NCBI GenBank assembly: GCA_900546365.1
Contig: URCF01000004.1
Location: 62,001-126,000 of the forward strand
Origin: an uncultured Porphyromonadaceae bacterium
Lineage (GTDB): Bacteria > Bacteroidota > Bacteroidia > Bacteroidales > Muribaculaceae
Reading direction: 5' to 3'
Length of the DNA stretch: 64,000 nt
Shown: positions 7,506 to 17,076 of the stretch, piece by piece
Layout of the letters: each line of letters opens with the position of its first letter
Numbering within the stretch: position 1 is the first letter of the stretch
Notes under the pieces: generated by a model
Database searches by the model: none
Seen by the model: the letters and a program-made list of their open reading frames with translations, nothing else
Told to the model about the DNA's origin: nothing
Made by a program: the position numbers and the translations under genes

Positions 7506-9719
7506 TTAAAGAGAATCGGAAACGAGGTCAATCATAAATTCGTCAACGCCCAGTGCCAGCAGGTCGCCACGGTCCGCATCAAATTTACGCTGCCATCCAT
7601 CAATATTGCCGCCGTCATTGCTGATACTCGCCTTGTACATCTCAATGGCTTTGCGAAAATTTCCGGAAACCATCTCCAGATGGCCGAAGTTGAGCAGGTC
7701 GCTAACCGAGGGAGAGTTGGCAATAATCCTTTGATAGTAGGTGCGGCTTTTGTCAAACTGCTTTGTCATCAAAAGGCACCAGGCAATGGGACGGAGAGCC
7801 TTTGTGGATTTCTCATCAAGAAATTCCACTTTGAAATACTGCTTCAAGGCATCTTCATAGCGTTGCAAACCAAGATAGCAGTGGCCGAGGTTGAGACACA
7901 AGCCAAGATCATCGGGATGGAGCTTGACAAGCGATTCGTATTTGGTCACAGCCTTGTCGTACAACCCTTGCATACGATAGCATGCTGCGAGCTTGCGCAT
8001 GGTCCATTTGTTGTCAGGATTGAGTAGTTCGCTGCACTCATAATATTCTGTGGCTTTGGCGATATCGTCCAACTGCTGCATGCAGTATCCGGCTTTCTGA
8101 AACAGTTGGGCATCGGGGTCGGTGCGCTGCAGCAGCATCTGATAAATGGAATAGGCTTCATTATAATAGCCGCGCTTGAAGTAGAACTGAGCCACAATTT
8201 CAAGTGTGCTGTCGGCATCGAAAAACTCAGCAATCTCGGGAATCTCCACAAGGTTAACCGGAGACGCAAACGGATTGACAAACTCGTTTTTACGACGGTA
8301 GAGAGTGAAGAACCGGTAGAGGTCCTGCACATATTTGTTCACAGAGTTTTCGCGAGATTTTGATTCAGGGAGGAGTGAGGAATTTTTGATTTCAGCAAGA
8401 TTGATGTTCTGCATCTTGATTTGCTCAAGCATCACCTTGCGCGCACTGCCGGCCACATTTTCCAGAGAGAACACCATGGAATATTTGTCGCTGCTGCAAA
8501 GCATCGGCGTGGAGTCAAGCAGTTCAGCCAACTCAAAGCTGTCACCTTTCAATGCCTGGGCCACATGGTGCTGCTCGGGAAAAAACGGAAGAAACCAGTG
8601 GGCAACATTGGTGAAAAACGAGAACGATTTCAATCCCGAGAAGGTGCTCATCATCACATCCGCACCCTCGGCCTGCATCTCGGAGAGCTCCCGGAGTTTG
8701 TCGCTTAGACCGGATTTCTCAAATATCTCCTCCCATTCGGGATTGTCCTCCATGGCCGAAGGATCAATCATGTCGGGATCATCCTTGATAATCTTGTTGA
8801 TTTCCGGACGCATCTTCATCATGGAGGGTATCACATCATTGCGCATGGTCTGATTGATGCGCTCGGTGTCGCGGGTGCGGATGAACTGCAGGAATGTCAT
8901 CTTCACATCCTCCTTCCATTGAGGGAGCTCGGCAAGAGTGGCAAACATGTTTCTCAGCTTGGTGCTGCGGGTGTGTGTGCGCTGAATCCATATCCCCAGG
9001 AGCAGACCACACAGTGCATATGTGTCCAGATTCTTGAGCTGACGGCTATAGATTTCGCCAAGCAGCAGCAACCGCTGCTCACTGTAATATTCCATGGCTC
9101 CGAGCATCAGGGCACCTATCATCTGCTGCTTGAACATGAGCGAAAGGGTGGGGTCGAGAATCAGCTCAAGAAGCTCCCTGGAATCGGAGCTGTTGAACGG
9201 ATGCTTGGTCCAGATATAATTAAACAACCGGGTACCGATTTCGTCCATCACCTCGGAGAGCAATCTTCCGTCACCCTCCTTCACATCAGTGTTCCCCGCC
9301 ATCATTGCCATGGCAATGCGGTTGGCTTTGGACTTATAAAGCTGACCGAGCGAAGATATGGAATTGCTGCCTTGCATCCGTTCGTAGCGAATGGCACTGA
9401 AATACAGTTTGGAGGATGAGTCAAGAACTGATTCACGCAATATCAGGTCGGCAGAGTCGTTGATGCCGCTCACGATATCGTCCCTGAGCTGGGTTCTGGT
9501 GCTGTCCACCACGCCGTCAAGGGCATATTTCGACATCAAATCGTAATTTTCCACCAGAGAAGCAATCTTCTCCTTGATGGGCCATGAAGCTGCGGTGGCT
9601 GAAGCGAGAGCATCAAGTTCCTCAAGAGCTGGCCTGATGCGATGATGCCGGAGAAGATTAGATATATGTGAACGATAGTTTTGGAGTTCGTTATGTGTCA
9701 TGCTTACAAATTTACTCAT
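7506..9719 (-). CDS. Large tetratricopeptide-repeat protein
   Basis: The 737-residue product has no signal peptide or clear membrane segment. The N-terminal 450 residues are helical, acidic and of unrecognised family. Residues about 480-720 carry tandem TPR units, for example GYYNEAYSIYQMLLQ, DIAKATEYYECSELL, GLYDKAVTKYESLVKL and QRYEDALKQYFKVEFL, each with the Ala/Gly/Tyr pattern of TPR helices. TPR proteins serve as scaffolds, so a partner-binding role is likely but the partner is unknown. Its stop is one base from the dcp start, so the two are surely co-transcribed, with engB next. Homologs of this layout seem to be a Bacteroidales feature, which I infer rather than know. Confidence 0.8.
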   Translation of the reverse strand: MSKFVSMTHNELQNYRSHISNLLRHHRIRPALEELDALASATAASWPIKEKIASLVENYDLMSKYALDGVVDSTRTQLRDDIVSGINDSADLILRESVLDSSSKLYFSAIRYERMQGSNSISSLGQLYKSKANRIAMAMMAGNTDVKEGDGRLLSEVMDEIGTRLFNYIWTKHPFNSSDSRELLELILDPTLSLMFKQQMIGALMLGAMEYYSEQRLLLLGEIYSRQLKNLDTYALCGLLLGIWIQRTHTRSTKLRNMFATLAELPQWKEDVKMTFLQFIRTRDTERINQTMRNDVIPSMMKMRPEINKIIKDDPDMIDPSAMEDNPEWEEIFEKSGLSDKLRELSEMQAEGADVMMSTFSGLKSFSFFTNVAHWFLPFFPEQHHVAQALKGDSFELAELLDSTPMLCSSDKYSMVFSLENVAGSARKVMLEQIKMQNINLAEIKNSSLLPESKSRENSVNKYVQDLYRFFTLYRRKNEFVNPFASPVNLVEIPEIAEFFDADSTLEIVAQFYFKRGYYNEAYSIYQMLLQRTDPDAQLFQKAGYCMQQLDDIAKATEYYECSELLNPDNKWTMRKLAACYRMQGLYDKAVTKYESLVKLHPDDLGLCLNLGHCYLGLQRYEDALKQYFKVEFLDEKSTKALRPIAWCLLMTKQFDKSRTYYQRIIANSPSVSDLLNFGHLEMVSGNFRKAIEMYKASISNDGGNIDGWQRKFDADRGDLLALGVDEFMIDLVSDSL

Positions 9720-9792
9720 TTTAGAACAAAAATCATGCCAAAAAAGTTAGCAAAATCAGGCCAACCGTGCTGACGGTGAGAGAAAAAATCCA

Positions 9793-9800
9793 TAATTTTG
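9793..9800 (+). promoter_or_regulatory. -7 box directly before the methyltransferase start
   Basis: TAATTTTG matches TAnnTTTG and ends six bases before the ATG at 9807, implying a leaderless or almost leaderless mRNA. The TTG at 9798 that would extend the frame is inside this box, so it should not be the start. The -33 box is weak. Confidence 0.5.
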
Positions 9801-9806
9801 CAAAAT

Positions 9807-10985
9807 ATGAGCCACGATATGATTGACATAGCTCAATGGTGCGACAGACTGCGAGGTAATGACTTTGCAGCCATGAGGCTGAAATATGCCGGCAATGAAG
9901 AAGCCCAATACGCCATCATGCAGCTGGAATGTAGAAAGAAAGCGGCATCAAAATTGCCCAAGACACTTGAAAACAAGCAGTTCAGATTCCCGACCACTTT
10001 GTCTGCCGAGCAATGCACCTCGGAGCTATTGGCCCGGTTCCACACCACTCTCGTGCCTCGTGGCGCGAGACTGCTTGACATGACATGCGGCCTTGGTATC
10101 GATTCATTTGAACTTTGCCAGCAATGCGAATCGGTGGTGGCGGTAGATATTGATGCGAAGGTGGCGGAAACCGCCAACGAAAATGCTGCGATTCTCGGCA
10201 TCAGCAACTTCACTGCCCTGTGTGGAGATTCGGAGGCGGTGATAGCCGATGCTGAAGATGACGGCTATACGGCTATCTTTGTTGACCCGGCGCGACGAAA
10301 TGCCGGAAAGAAAGTGGTGTTTCTTGACGATTGCTCTCCCAATGTGGCCAAACTTATAAGGAAAATGCTGAGAGTAGCACCGCTGGTGGTGATAAAAGCA
10401 TCTCCGATGCTCGATATCACTGCAGCTGCTAAAGCACTGCAAAATGTAAGCGATGTGTTTACCATAGGCACGCCATCGGAATGTAAAGAGCTTGTGATTG
10501 TGTGCAAACGCGGTTATGAAAGTGAAGTGCGCACCCATGCCGTGACGCTATGGCATGGCGGCGGGATAAAATTCAGTTATGACACCGTGGGCACTTATAA
10601 TCCCGATTATGCAACGGAGTTGAGAGAGGGAGATTACCTTTATGAGCCGTATCCCGCCGTGATGAAGGCGGGACACTTTGGCGAGCTGTGTCAAAAGTTC
10701 GGATTGACGATGCTTGGCCGGGACACCCACATATTCACATCCCATGAGGCTGTGGAGCGATTTCCGGGCAAGATGATGAAGATATTGTGGTGTGAACCGT
10801 TCAACAAGCGTAGCGCGGCAAAGGCCAAGGAGATCTATCCGAAAGCCAATGTGTCAACACGCGGATTTGTGATGCCCGCCCCGCAGCTTGCCAAATACGC
10901 CGGAATTGCCGAGGGTGGCGATAAGATGCTGTACGGCGTAGGTCTTGCAGGGAAGCGCAACCATTGGATAGCGGTGTGCGAATAG
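9807..10985 (+). CDS. Class I SAM-dependent methyltransferase with THUMP-like domain
   Basis: The 392-residue cytoplasmic protein has a Rossmann SAM-binding core: motif I LLDMTCGLGIDS around residues 89-100, an acidic end of strand 2 (VAVDID), and motif IV as VDPARRN around 159-165 in place of the usual NPPY. The VDPAR motif with the C-terminal extension (about residues 300-392) matches Bacteroidetes proteins annotated as THUMP-like-domain methyltransferases, relatives of RNA and small-molecule methylases. The substrate is unknown; RNA is the likely guess. It is a single plus-strand gene between two minus-strand operons. Its TAG directly abuts the stop of smpB on the other strand. Confidence 0.82.
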   Translation: MSHDMIDIAQWCDRLRGNDFAAMRLKYAGNEEAQYAIMQLECRKKAASKLPKTLENKQFRFPTTLSAEQCTSELLARFHTTLVPRGARLLDMTCGLGIDSFELCQQCESVVAVDIDAKVAETANENAAILGISNFTALCGDSEAVIADAEDDGYTAIFVDPARRNAGKKVVFLDDCSPNVAKLIRKMLRVAPLVVIKASPMLDITAAAKALQNVSDVFTIGTPSECKELVIVCKRGYESEVRTHAVTLWHGGGIKFSYDTVGTYNPDYATELREGDYLYEPYPAVMKAGHFGELCQKFGLTMLGRDTHIFTSHEAVERFPGKMMKILWCEPFNKRSAAKAKEIYPKANVSTRGFVMPAPQLAKYAGIAEGGDKMLYGVGLAGKRNHWIAVCE

Positions 10986-11438
10986 CTACTTTTGGAAAGC
11001 GCGTGCAATGCTGCGCTTATCCTCCCGCTCCTTGATGCTCTGGCGTTTGTCGTACTCCTTTTTACCCCGACCGATACCGATGATAAGCTTGGCAAGACCA
11101 CGTTCGTTGATAAACAGCTTCAGGGGCACAATGGTAAATCCGGTTTCCTTACCGGTTTTGGCGAGTTTCGCTATCTCCTTCTTGTTGAGCAACAGCTTGC
11201 GGTCGCGGCGTGTTTCGTGATTGTTGTACGATCCATAGAAATATTCGGCGATATACATATTCTTGATCCACACCTCACCATTGGTCACATAGCAGAAAGT
11301 GTCAACAAGGCTTGCTTTGCCTTGTCGGATGGATTTGATTTCGGTACCCGTAAGAACAATCCCGGCAGTAAAAGTGTCGGAGATGGCATAGTCGAACGTG
11401 GCCCGCTTATTGCGGATATTAACATCGGATGCTTTCAT
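10986..11438 (-). CDS. smpB: SsrA-binding protein SmpB
   Basis: The 150-residue protein binds tmRNA and brings it to stalled ribosomes for trans-translation. Typical blocks are present: NIRNKRATFDY at the start, AGIVLTGTEIKSIRQGK (residues 26-42), the strand VWIKNMYIAEY, and a basic C-terminal tail (GRGKKEYDKRQSIKERE) that enters the mRNA channel. Length and motif order are normal. It lies five bases after the Yip1-like membrane gene and is probably co-transcribed with it. No tmRNA gene was recognised in this window. Confidence 0.96.
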   Translation of the reverse strand: MKASDVNIRNKRATFDYAISDTFTAGIVLTGTEIKSIRQGKASLVDTFCYVTNGEVWIKNMYIAEYFYGSYNNHETRRDRKLLLNKKEIAKLAKTGKETGFTIVPLKLFINERGLAKLIIGIGRGKKEYDKRQSIKEREDKRSIARAFQK

Positions 11439-11443
11439 AGCAG

Positions 11444-11995
11444 TCAGGAAACAGCAAAGTTAAACAATAGTTGAATGATATATGGCGGCAAAATAAGACT
11501 CAGTGAGGCTACCACCACAAACTTCACATCATAGCCCGGCTGAACTGTCATGTAGCTGACACCTCTCCATACTATGAACGACACATAGAGCGGCAGCAGC
11601 CATATCCATGCAATCTCAAGAGGGATACAGTTCTGGATGAGCTCAAGAGTGGCCATAAGTCCGGTGATGTATGCGGAGAAAGTATGCACACGCTTTTCTG
11701 TGACCTCGGCGTCAGTGTGGCCGGGGAGATTCATGAGCAGCACGAACACGCCGATGCAGTAGCTCACAAAAAACTTTATGAAGGTGACAAACACCTGCTG
11801 AATCTCGCTGAGCCATTGCAGTTCGGAATGATATATCATCTGAATCAGCACGGACAATGCCACAATGATGAGATACGGACAGAGACCGAATTTCACGAGA
11901 TTGCGCTCATCGACACCGTCATACGACACATCCTCCCACCCCTTGGCCGGGGACAGGATGATCTGAAGCATGTCCTTTAAGAATATCCAAAACAT
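11444..11995 (-). CDS. Yip1-family inner-membrane protein
   Basis: The product has about 183 residues with four to five hydrophobic segments (for example CPYLIIVALSVLIQMIY, FIKFFVSYCIGVFVLLM, AWIWLLPLYVSFIVW, FVVVASLSLILPPYI). The N-terminal ILSPAKGWEDV is the membrane-proximal motif often seen at the start of bacterial Yip1-domain proteins. The longest frame begins with a TTG at 12013, but that TTG is the last three bases of a -7 promoter box, so the ATG at 11995 is chosen. It is the first gene of a two-gene unit with smpB. Function unknown. Confidence 0.75.
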   Translation of the reverse strand: MFWIFLKDMLQIILSPAKGWEDVSYDGVDERNLVKFGLCPYLIIVALSVLIQMIYHSELQWLSEIQQVFVTFIKFFVSYCIGVFVLLMNLPGHTDAEVTEKRVHTFSAYITGLMATLELIQNCIPLEIAWIWLLPLYVSFIVWRGVSYMTVQPGYDVKFVVVASLSLILPPYIIQLLFNFAVS

Positions 11996-12010
11996 TTCAA
12001 GAATTTCCTG

Positions 12011-12042
12011 CAAAGATACGGAGTTGTGGGTGCTGATGCAAA
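12011..12042 (-). promoter_or_regulatory. Promoter of the Yip1-like gene and smpB
   Basis: On the minus strand TTTG (12039-12042) is followed after 20 bases by TATCTTTG (12011-12018), a full Bacteroidetes promoter. Transcription would begin near 12004, about nine bases before the ATG at 11995. Confidence 0.75.
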
Positions 12043-12072
12043 AAAATATTGCAGCATAGATAAAAAAACACG

Positions 12073-12106
12073 GTCATACCGCTTCAATATCAATCAGCGG
12101 TATGAC
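12073..12106 (-). terminator. Terminator of the sppA-lpxK-punA-thiL operon
   Basis: GTCATACCGC at 12073-12082 pairs perfectly with GCGGTATGAC at 12097-12106. On the minus strand the stem is followed by CGTG and then a run of seven T, just past the thiL stop. Confidence 0.85.
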
Positions 12107-12124
12107 ACGTTTGGGTTATTGCAA

Positions 12125-13159
12125 TTATTCAGCCAAATGGTTGAATCCTTGCGCCTTGATGGTTATTTCGGCTCCATCGCGGGTTATCATGGCGCAGCCA
12201 AGGTCGGGTTTGGTGATATGCCCGATAACCTTAATGCCCGGGATAGCCTGTATCTGCTCGTGATAATGCAGAGGTACAGTGAACACCAGTTCGTAGTCCT
12301 CGCCGCCGTTCATGGCCGCTGTGACAAGATTCATGCCAAGCTCCTCAGCCATAACGGCAGTTTGATAATCAATAGGTATCCTTTCCTCATACACACGGCA
12401 GCCGACATTGCCGGCATGGCAAATATGAAGCAATTCGCTGGAGAGGCCATCGCTGACATCCATCATTGCCGTAGGCTTGATGCCGGCTTTGTGCAATGCC
12501 TCGATGACATCGCGACGGGCTTCCGGCTTCAGCTGACGCTCCACAAGATACTCCTTGCCGGAGAAATCAGGAGTGAAATCTTTCTGCCCAGCACTTGCCA
12601 CCTTTTCGCGCTCAAGCAGCTGAAGACCCATGTAAGCGGAACCGAGGTCACCGCTCACGCATATCAGGTCTGTGTCCTTGGCGCCGCTGCGTAGCACTGC
12701 CTCACCTTTTGGGCAATCGCCCACACAAGTGATGCTGATCACCAGTCCGGCATTGGAAGCAGTGGTGTCGCCGCCCACAATGTCAACTCCGTAGTTCTCG
12801 CAAGCGAGGCGTATGCCCGCATATAGCGCATCAATATGCTCCACGGTGAAACGCTTGGATATGCCAAGGCTGACGGTGATTTGACGAGGAACGCCGTTCA
12901 TCGAATAGATGTCGGAAAAATTGACCACGGCACTTTTGTAGCCGAGATGTTTCAGCGGCATATAAGTCAGGTCAAAATGCACTCCTTCGAGCAGCATATC
13001 GGTGGTTAGCAACTCGTCCACATCTTCGGGATAATGGAGCACGGCAGCATCATCCCCTACCCCGACAACGGTGCTTTTGTTGTATAGTGGCAGTTTTTCG
13101 GTGATACGGTCGATAAGGCCAAATTCACCGAGCTGCGAAATTTCTGTCTGCTGACTCAT
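12125..13159 (-). CDS. thiL: Thiamine-monophosphate kinase
   Basis: The 344-residue enzyme phosphorylates thiamine monophosphate to the active cofactor thiamine diphosphate using ATP, in the cytoplasm. PurM-like features are visible: LGEFGLIDRI at the N-terminus, VGVGDDAAVL (metal and nucleotide binding), TTDMLLEGVHF, GGDTTAS and MDVSDGLSSEL. I start it at the ATG at 13159 (MSQQTEIS), eight bases past the punA stop; the longer form from 13189 would overlap punA. It ends the sppA-lpxK-punA-thiL run, followed by a strong terminator. No other thiamine gene is in the window. Confidence 0.93.
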   Translation of the reverse strand: MSQQTEISQLGEFGLIDRITEKLPLYNKSTVVGVGDDAAVLHYPEDVDELLTTDMLLEGVHFDLTYMPLKHLGYKSAVVNFSDIYSMNGVPRQITVSLGISKRFTVEHIDALYAGIRLACENYGVDIVGGDTTASNAGLVISITCVGDCPKGEAVLRSGAKDTDLICVSGDLGSAYMGLQLLEREKVASAGQKDFTPDFSGKEYLVERQLKPEARRDVIEALHKAGIKPTAMMDVSDGLSSELLHICHAGNVGCRVYEERIPIDYQTAVMAEELGMNLVTAAMNGGEDYELVFTVPLHYHEQIQAIPGIKVIGHITKPDLGCAMITRDGAEITIKAQGFNHLAE

Positions 13160-13166
13160 GACGCTA

Positions 13167-13985
13167 TCATGCTTTGGCGCGGTTGACAAGCTCGCGCATG
13201 ATTTCCATCATTTTGGGCTGCGCCTGCTCGGCAGCCTTCTGCACTTCCTCATGGGTGGGCACTTCGGTCACATCCTTGCCACCGAGATCGGTGATAACCG
13301 ACACACCAAACACTTTCATGCCGGCGTGATTGGCCACAATCACCTCGGGCACGGTGGACATGCCTACAGCGTCACCGCCGATGATGCGGAAAAATTCATA
13401 TTCGGCAGGAGTTTCAAATGTAGGCCCGGTGACACCTACATACACACCGTGCATCACTCTGATACCTTTTTCAGCGGCGATGGTATCAGCAAGCGACACA
13501 AGCTGCTTGCTGTAAGCCTCGGTCATTGCCGGGAAACGCGGGCCGAGCTCATTGTAGTTCTTGCCTCGGAGAGGATTTTCGGGGAACAGATTGATATGGT
13601 CGGTGATAATCATGATGTCACCAACTTTAAACTCCTTGTTCATGCCACCGGCAGCGTTGCTCACAAAGAGCGTGTCAACACCAAGCTCTTTCATAACGCG
13701 CACGGGGAATGTCACCTGCTTCATGTCGTAGCCTTCATAGTAGTGAAAGCGACCCTGCATGGCAATGACAGGAGTGTTGCCCAGTTTGCCGAATATCAGG
13801 TTGCCGCTGTGGCCTTCAACGGTTGACACAGGGAAATTGGGAATCTCCTTGTAGGGAATATATTTCTTATCCTCGATATGGTCAACGAGCGCACCGAGAC
13901 CAGTGCCGAGAATTATTGCTGTGGTAGGAATATCCTTAACTTGCTGACGGATGTAGTCGGCTGTCTGCTTAATGGTTTCTATCAT
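13167..13985 (-). CDS. punA: Purine-nucleoside phosphorylase
   Basis: The 272-residue protein belongs to the trimeric PNP family that cleaves guanosine and inosine nucleosides with phosphate in purine salvage. Seen motifs: IILGTGLGALVD, the phosphate-binding EGHSGNLIFG, AMQGRFHYYEGYD, VSNAAGGMN, and GDAVGMSTVPEVIVANHAGM near residues 190-210. The ATG at 13985 (MIETIKQ) matches the usual family start; a longer frame from 14021 adds residues with no family support. It lies 59 bases after lpxK and eight bases before thiL. Confidence 0.93.
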   Translation of the reverse strand: MIETIKQTADYIRQQVKDIPTTAIILGTGLGALVDHIEDKKYIPYKEIPNFPVSTVEGHSGNLIFGKLGNTPVIAMQGRFHYYEGYDMKQVTFPVRVMKELGVDTLFVSNAAGGMNKEFKVGDIMIITDHINLFPENPLRGKNYNELGPRFPAMTEAYSKQLVSLADTIAAEKGIRVMHGVYVGVTGPTFETPAEYEFFRIIGGDAVGMSTVPEVIVANHAGMKVFGVSVITDLGGKDVTEVPTHEEVQKAAEQAQPKMMEIMRELVNRAKA

Positions 13986-14044
13986 TTTGGTTATAATTAA
14001 ATTAAATTTCTGTATAGTCAATAACGATATTGAAGCGTGTAATG

Positions 14045-15151
14045 TTAGATAACTTTGGTTTTTTGCGCTATCACATCTTTAATCACGGCTTCAAGAGGTT
14101 TGTTTTCACCATGAGTAGGCACGAATTTCACCCTTATAGGCTGGTAATATGTATGCGCTTTGAGCTGCTGCGGGAAATAGGGACAGTTCATCAGGCGCAT
14201 GGCATCCTTCTCGGTGGTGATGATATATTTGTTCTTGCCCGACATAGCCTGGAATTTTTTCAAGAGCGCAGTCATATCAGCACTTGTGAAATGATGGTGG
14301 TCGGGGAATATCTTGATTTTTATCTTGGCTTTGCTGCTCCGTATATGCTTGACGAACGGTTTGGGGTTGGCAACGCCGGCCACCACAAGCACAGTGTCGT
14401 CGTCGGTCAACGATGCAAGTTGCGGAGGTATGGAGGAAGCCACTTCATCAAACACCGGGAGCATAGGACTGTATTCATATTTGGAAAACAGCAATGTCTG
14501 ATAGGGCCACAGACTCAGGTCTTCGGCAAAAAGGGTGTAGTCCATCGGACGCATATTGTCGGTGCATTTGGTGACCACCACAATATCGGCGCGGTTGAGA
14601 GAGCCGACAGGTTCTCTAAGGCGGCCTAAAGGGAGCAGATGGTCACGGAACGCCGGGCGTGTGCTCTCCATCAGCACCACAGCTACAGTGGGCTTCACAT
14701 AGCGATGCTGAAACGCATCGTCAAGCACCAGCAGATTGATTTTCGGGTTTGCCTCCAGCATGGCATTAATCCCTTTGACCCGATCCTCACACACTGCCAA
14801 TGTCACATTGCGATGAGCGAATTTGCGATACAGCTGATAAGGTTCGTCGCCTATATCATCGATGTGGGAGTTCTTGCAGGCAAGCACAAAACCACGGGTC
14901 TTGCGTTTGTATCCACGTGACAGGATACCTATGTTGTACTCATTCGACAATGCGTCAACAATATATTCGGTGTGAGGTGTTTTGCCTGAGCCACCCATTG
15001 AAATGTTGCCCACCACCACAACCGGCACATTGAACTCATGCTGCTTTATAATCCCTTTGTCAAACAAATAATTGCGCACCGACACCCCAAACCGATACAG
15101 AATAGATATCGGTCCGAGAACGAGGGCTGAAAGCAATTTGTTTTTTGCCAT
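14045..15151 (-). CDS. lpxK: Tetraacyldisaccharide 4'-kinase LpxK
   Basis: The 368-residue enzyme adds the 4'-phosphate to the lipid A precursor at the inner membrane. An N-terminal hydrophobic stretch (ALVLGPISILYRFGV) provides membrane association. The Walker A site VGNISMGGSGKT spans residues about 48-58, and LLVLDDAFQHR gives the family's DDxxQHR signature near 165. Length is normal. It follows sppA by 24 bases and is likely in the same operon. Its presence agrees with a Gram-negative envelope with lipid A. Confidence 0.95.
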   Translation of the reverse strand: MAKNKLLSALVLGPISILYRFGVSVRNYLFDKGIIKQHEFNVPVVVVGNISMGGSGKTPHTEYIVDALSNEYNIGILSRGYKRKTRGFVLACKNSHIDDIGDEPYQLYRKFAHRNVTLAVCEDRVKGINAMLEANPKINLLVLDDAFQHRYVKPTVAVVLMESTRPAFRDHLLPLGRLREPVGSLNRADIVVVTKCTDNMRPMDYTLFAEDLSLWPYQTLLFSKYEYSPMLPVFDEVASSIPPQLASLTDDDTVLVVAGVANPKPFVKHIRSSKAKIKIKIFPDHHHFTSADMTALLKKFQAMSGKNKYIITTEKDAMRLMNCPYFPQQLKAHTYYQPIRVKFVPTHGENKPLEAVIKDVIAQKTKVI

Positions 15152-15175
15152 AGGATCCGTAGGTGAGAACTGTGG

Positions 15176-16945
15176 TTACTGAATTTGAATACACTCCATA
15201 CGTGCCTGGACGGGATAGAGCTGCTTGATGTTCTTTATAGCCTGATAGTAAGGAACAAACTGTTGGATTTCTTTATCGATAGCACCGGAGCGCATCTGGT
15301 TGCCTACAGCCATAATCCCCTCCCACCATTTCATTTTCACAGAAGGATATTCAGTGGTGTAGTACTCATCGCTGCTTTCAAGCTCCGAAGCCATGTCGGA
15401 AATAGCCTGCTGCAAGCCGCCGATTTTATCCACAAGCCCTATGCGTAGAGCGGTGGCGCCATCCCACACCCTGCCTTCTGCAATAGCCTTGATGGAGTCA
15501 ACGGGCATTTTGCGTCCATCGGCACATCTGCCCACGAACAATTCGTAACCACGGTCCACATAGGCCTGCATGGCATTGCGCTGCTCAGCCGACATGGTGC
15601 GGAAGAAATCAGGGAAATTGCCGGCGCTTGTGCTAACTGTGGCGGTATGAATCCCTATCTTGTCATTGAGCAAATGCTGAGCACTCGGAATCATACCGAA
15701 TATACCGATGGAGCCGGTCAGTGTGAGCGGTTCGGCATATATACGGTCGGCACCACAGGAAATATAGTAGCCGCCCGAAGCAGCATAGTCGCCCATCGAC
15801 ACATAGAAAGGTTTGCCGGTGATTTTTTTCCATTGCTGCAGAGCTTCCCATATCTGTTCCGAGGCAAACGCGCTGCCGCCACCGGAGTTGACGCGCATCA
15901 CGAGGCCATCGATATCATCATCCTCCGCAAGTTCAAGAATCTGTGGTACAAGCGATTCTGATGCTATGCCATCTTTTGCCGACTCGGTGATGTCGCCAAC
16001 AGCATAAAGCACGGCGATTTGCTTTCCTTTCTGCTTGGTGGTGCTGTTTTTGGGAAGATTGGCGTAATCGTCAAAATCCACGTAGTTGGGATCATCCTCC
16101 CCGATTTTAGAGGCGATGAGGTCATCGAATTCATGGCGATATTTGAGCGCGTCAACCACCTTGAGCTTAGCATACTCCTCAGTGGGTTTGGAGAACATGA
16201 AATCGTCAGACCACTGCTGAACCGTGGCCTGAGTCACCTTGCGCTGCTGTGCTATGTTGCTTGAAATACTTGACCAGATACTGTTGAGAAATTGAGAAGT
16301 CTGCTCACGATTGGCTGCGCTCATGTCGTTGAGAATGAACGGCTCGACAGCACTTTTATAGGTGCCCACCTTCACCACTTGCACATCCACCCCAATCTTG
16401 TCAAGCAGATCTTTGAAATAGACCACAGTGGAGCTTAGTCCGTGAATGTCAACCATGCCGATGGGGTTTATGAATATCGAGTCGGAAGAGCAAGCTATAT
16501 TGTAGTTGGCCTGAGTATAGTTGTCGCCGTATGAAAAAATCCATTTACCCGATTCCTTGAACTCATCGAGAGCAGTGATGATTGCCTGCATCTGCGCCAT
16601 TCCCATGGAGGCACCTTTGCAGTCTATTACAATACCATTGATGGCTTTGTCATCGGCAGCCAATTTGATGACCCGTACAAGATCATTCAGGGCAATATTG
16701 TTATTATCGTCACCATATATCTGCGACATGATGTTGACTGGTGTGGCGCGGTCCGTCACAGCTCCATCAAGCGATATACGGAGCACATTATGCTCTTTCA
16801 AGGACACAATGCTGGGCTTGGAGTCCTGCGACATCAACGCCGCAATGGCACCCACAAACACCATCACTAACATGAACACTAAAACTATTGTGACCCACAA
16901 ACCTGCGAGCACAGCTAAAAAGTTCTCAAAAAAACGCTTCAACAT
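15176..16945 (-). CDS. sppA: Signal peptide peptidase SppA, 67K type
   Basis: The 589-residue inner-membrane serine protease degrades cleaved signal peptides. An N-terminal membrane anchor covers residues about 10-38. Two tandem S49 domains follow. The catalytic lysine is in GTYKSAVEPF (Lys197) in the first domain and the nucleophile in YAASGGYYIS (Ser390) in the second, the Ser-Lys arrangement of the long E. coli-type SppA. It heads the run sppA-lpxK-punA-thiL and has a consensus promoter about 80 bases upstream. Confidence 0.95.
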   Translation of the reverse strand: MLKRFFENFLAVLAGLWVTIVLVFMLVMVFVGAIAALMSQDSKPSIVSLKEHNVLRISLDGAVTDRATPVNIMSQIYGDDNNNIALNDLVRVIKLAADDKAINGIVIDCKGASMGMAQMQAIITALDEFKESGKWIFSYGDNYTQANYNIACSSDSIFINPIGMVDIHGLSSTVVYFKDLLDKIGVDVQVVKVGTYKSAVEPFILNDMSAANREQTSQFLNSIWSSISSNIAQQRKVTQATVQQWSDDFMFSKPTEEYAKLKVVDALKYRHEFDDLIASKIGEDDPNYVDFDDYANLPKNSTTKQKGKQIAVLYAVGDITESAKDGIASESLVPQILELAEDDDIDGLVMRVNSGGGSAFASEQIWEALQQWKKITGKPFYVSMGDYAASGGYYISCGADRIYAEPLTLTGSIGIFGMIPSAQHLLNDKIGIHTATVSTSAGNFPDFFRTMSAEQRNAMQAYVDRGYELFVGRCADGRKMPVDSIKAIAEGRVWDGATALRIGLVDKIGGLQQAISDMASELESSDEYYTTEYPSVKMKWWEGIMAVGNQMRSGAIDKEIQQFVPYYQAIKNIKQLYPVQARMECIQIQ

Positions 16946-17026
16946 AATTCGTTAACAGCTAATAATTACCGCGATGCAGCAATTAAATCAAACACTACGG
17001 CAGAACATACATTCTGCACCACGATA

Positions 17027-17057
17027 CAAAATTAGTGAAAATGAGCTATTTTGCAAA
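17027..17057 (-). promoter_or_regulatory. Promoter of the sppA operon
   Basis: On the minus strand TTTG (17054-17057) and TAATTTTG (17027-17034) are 19 bases apart. The sppA ATG lies about 80 bases downstream. Confidence 0.7.
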
Positions 17058-17076
17058 AAAATTCTCACCTGCTCCG

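Noticed and set aside
7495..7531. Longer start of the M3 peptidase at 7531
   Set aside because: It would overlap the TPR gene's coding end; the ATG at 7504 lies just past that stop.
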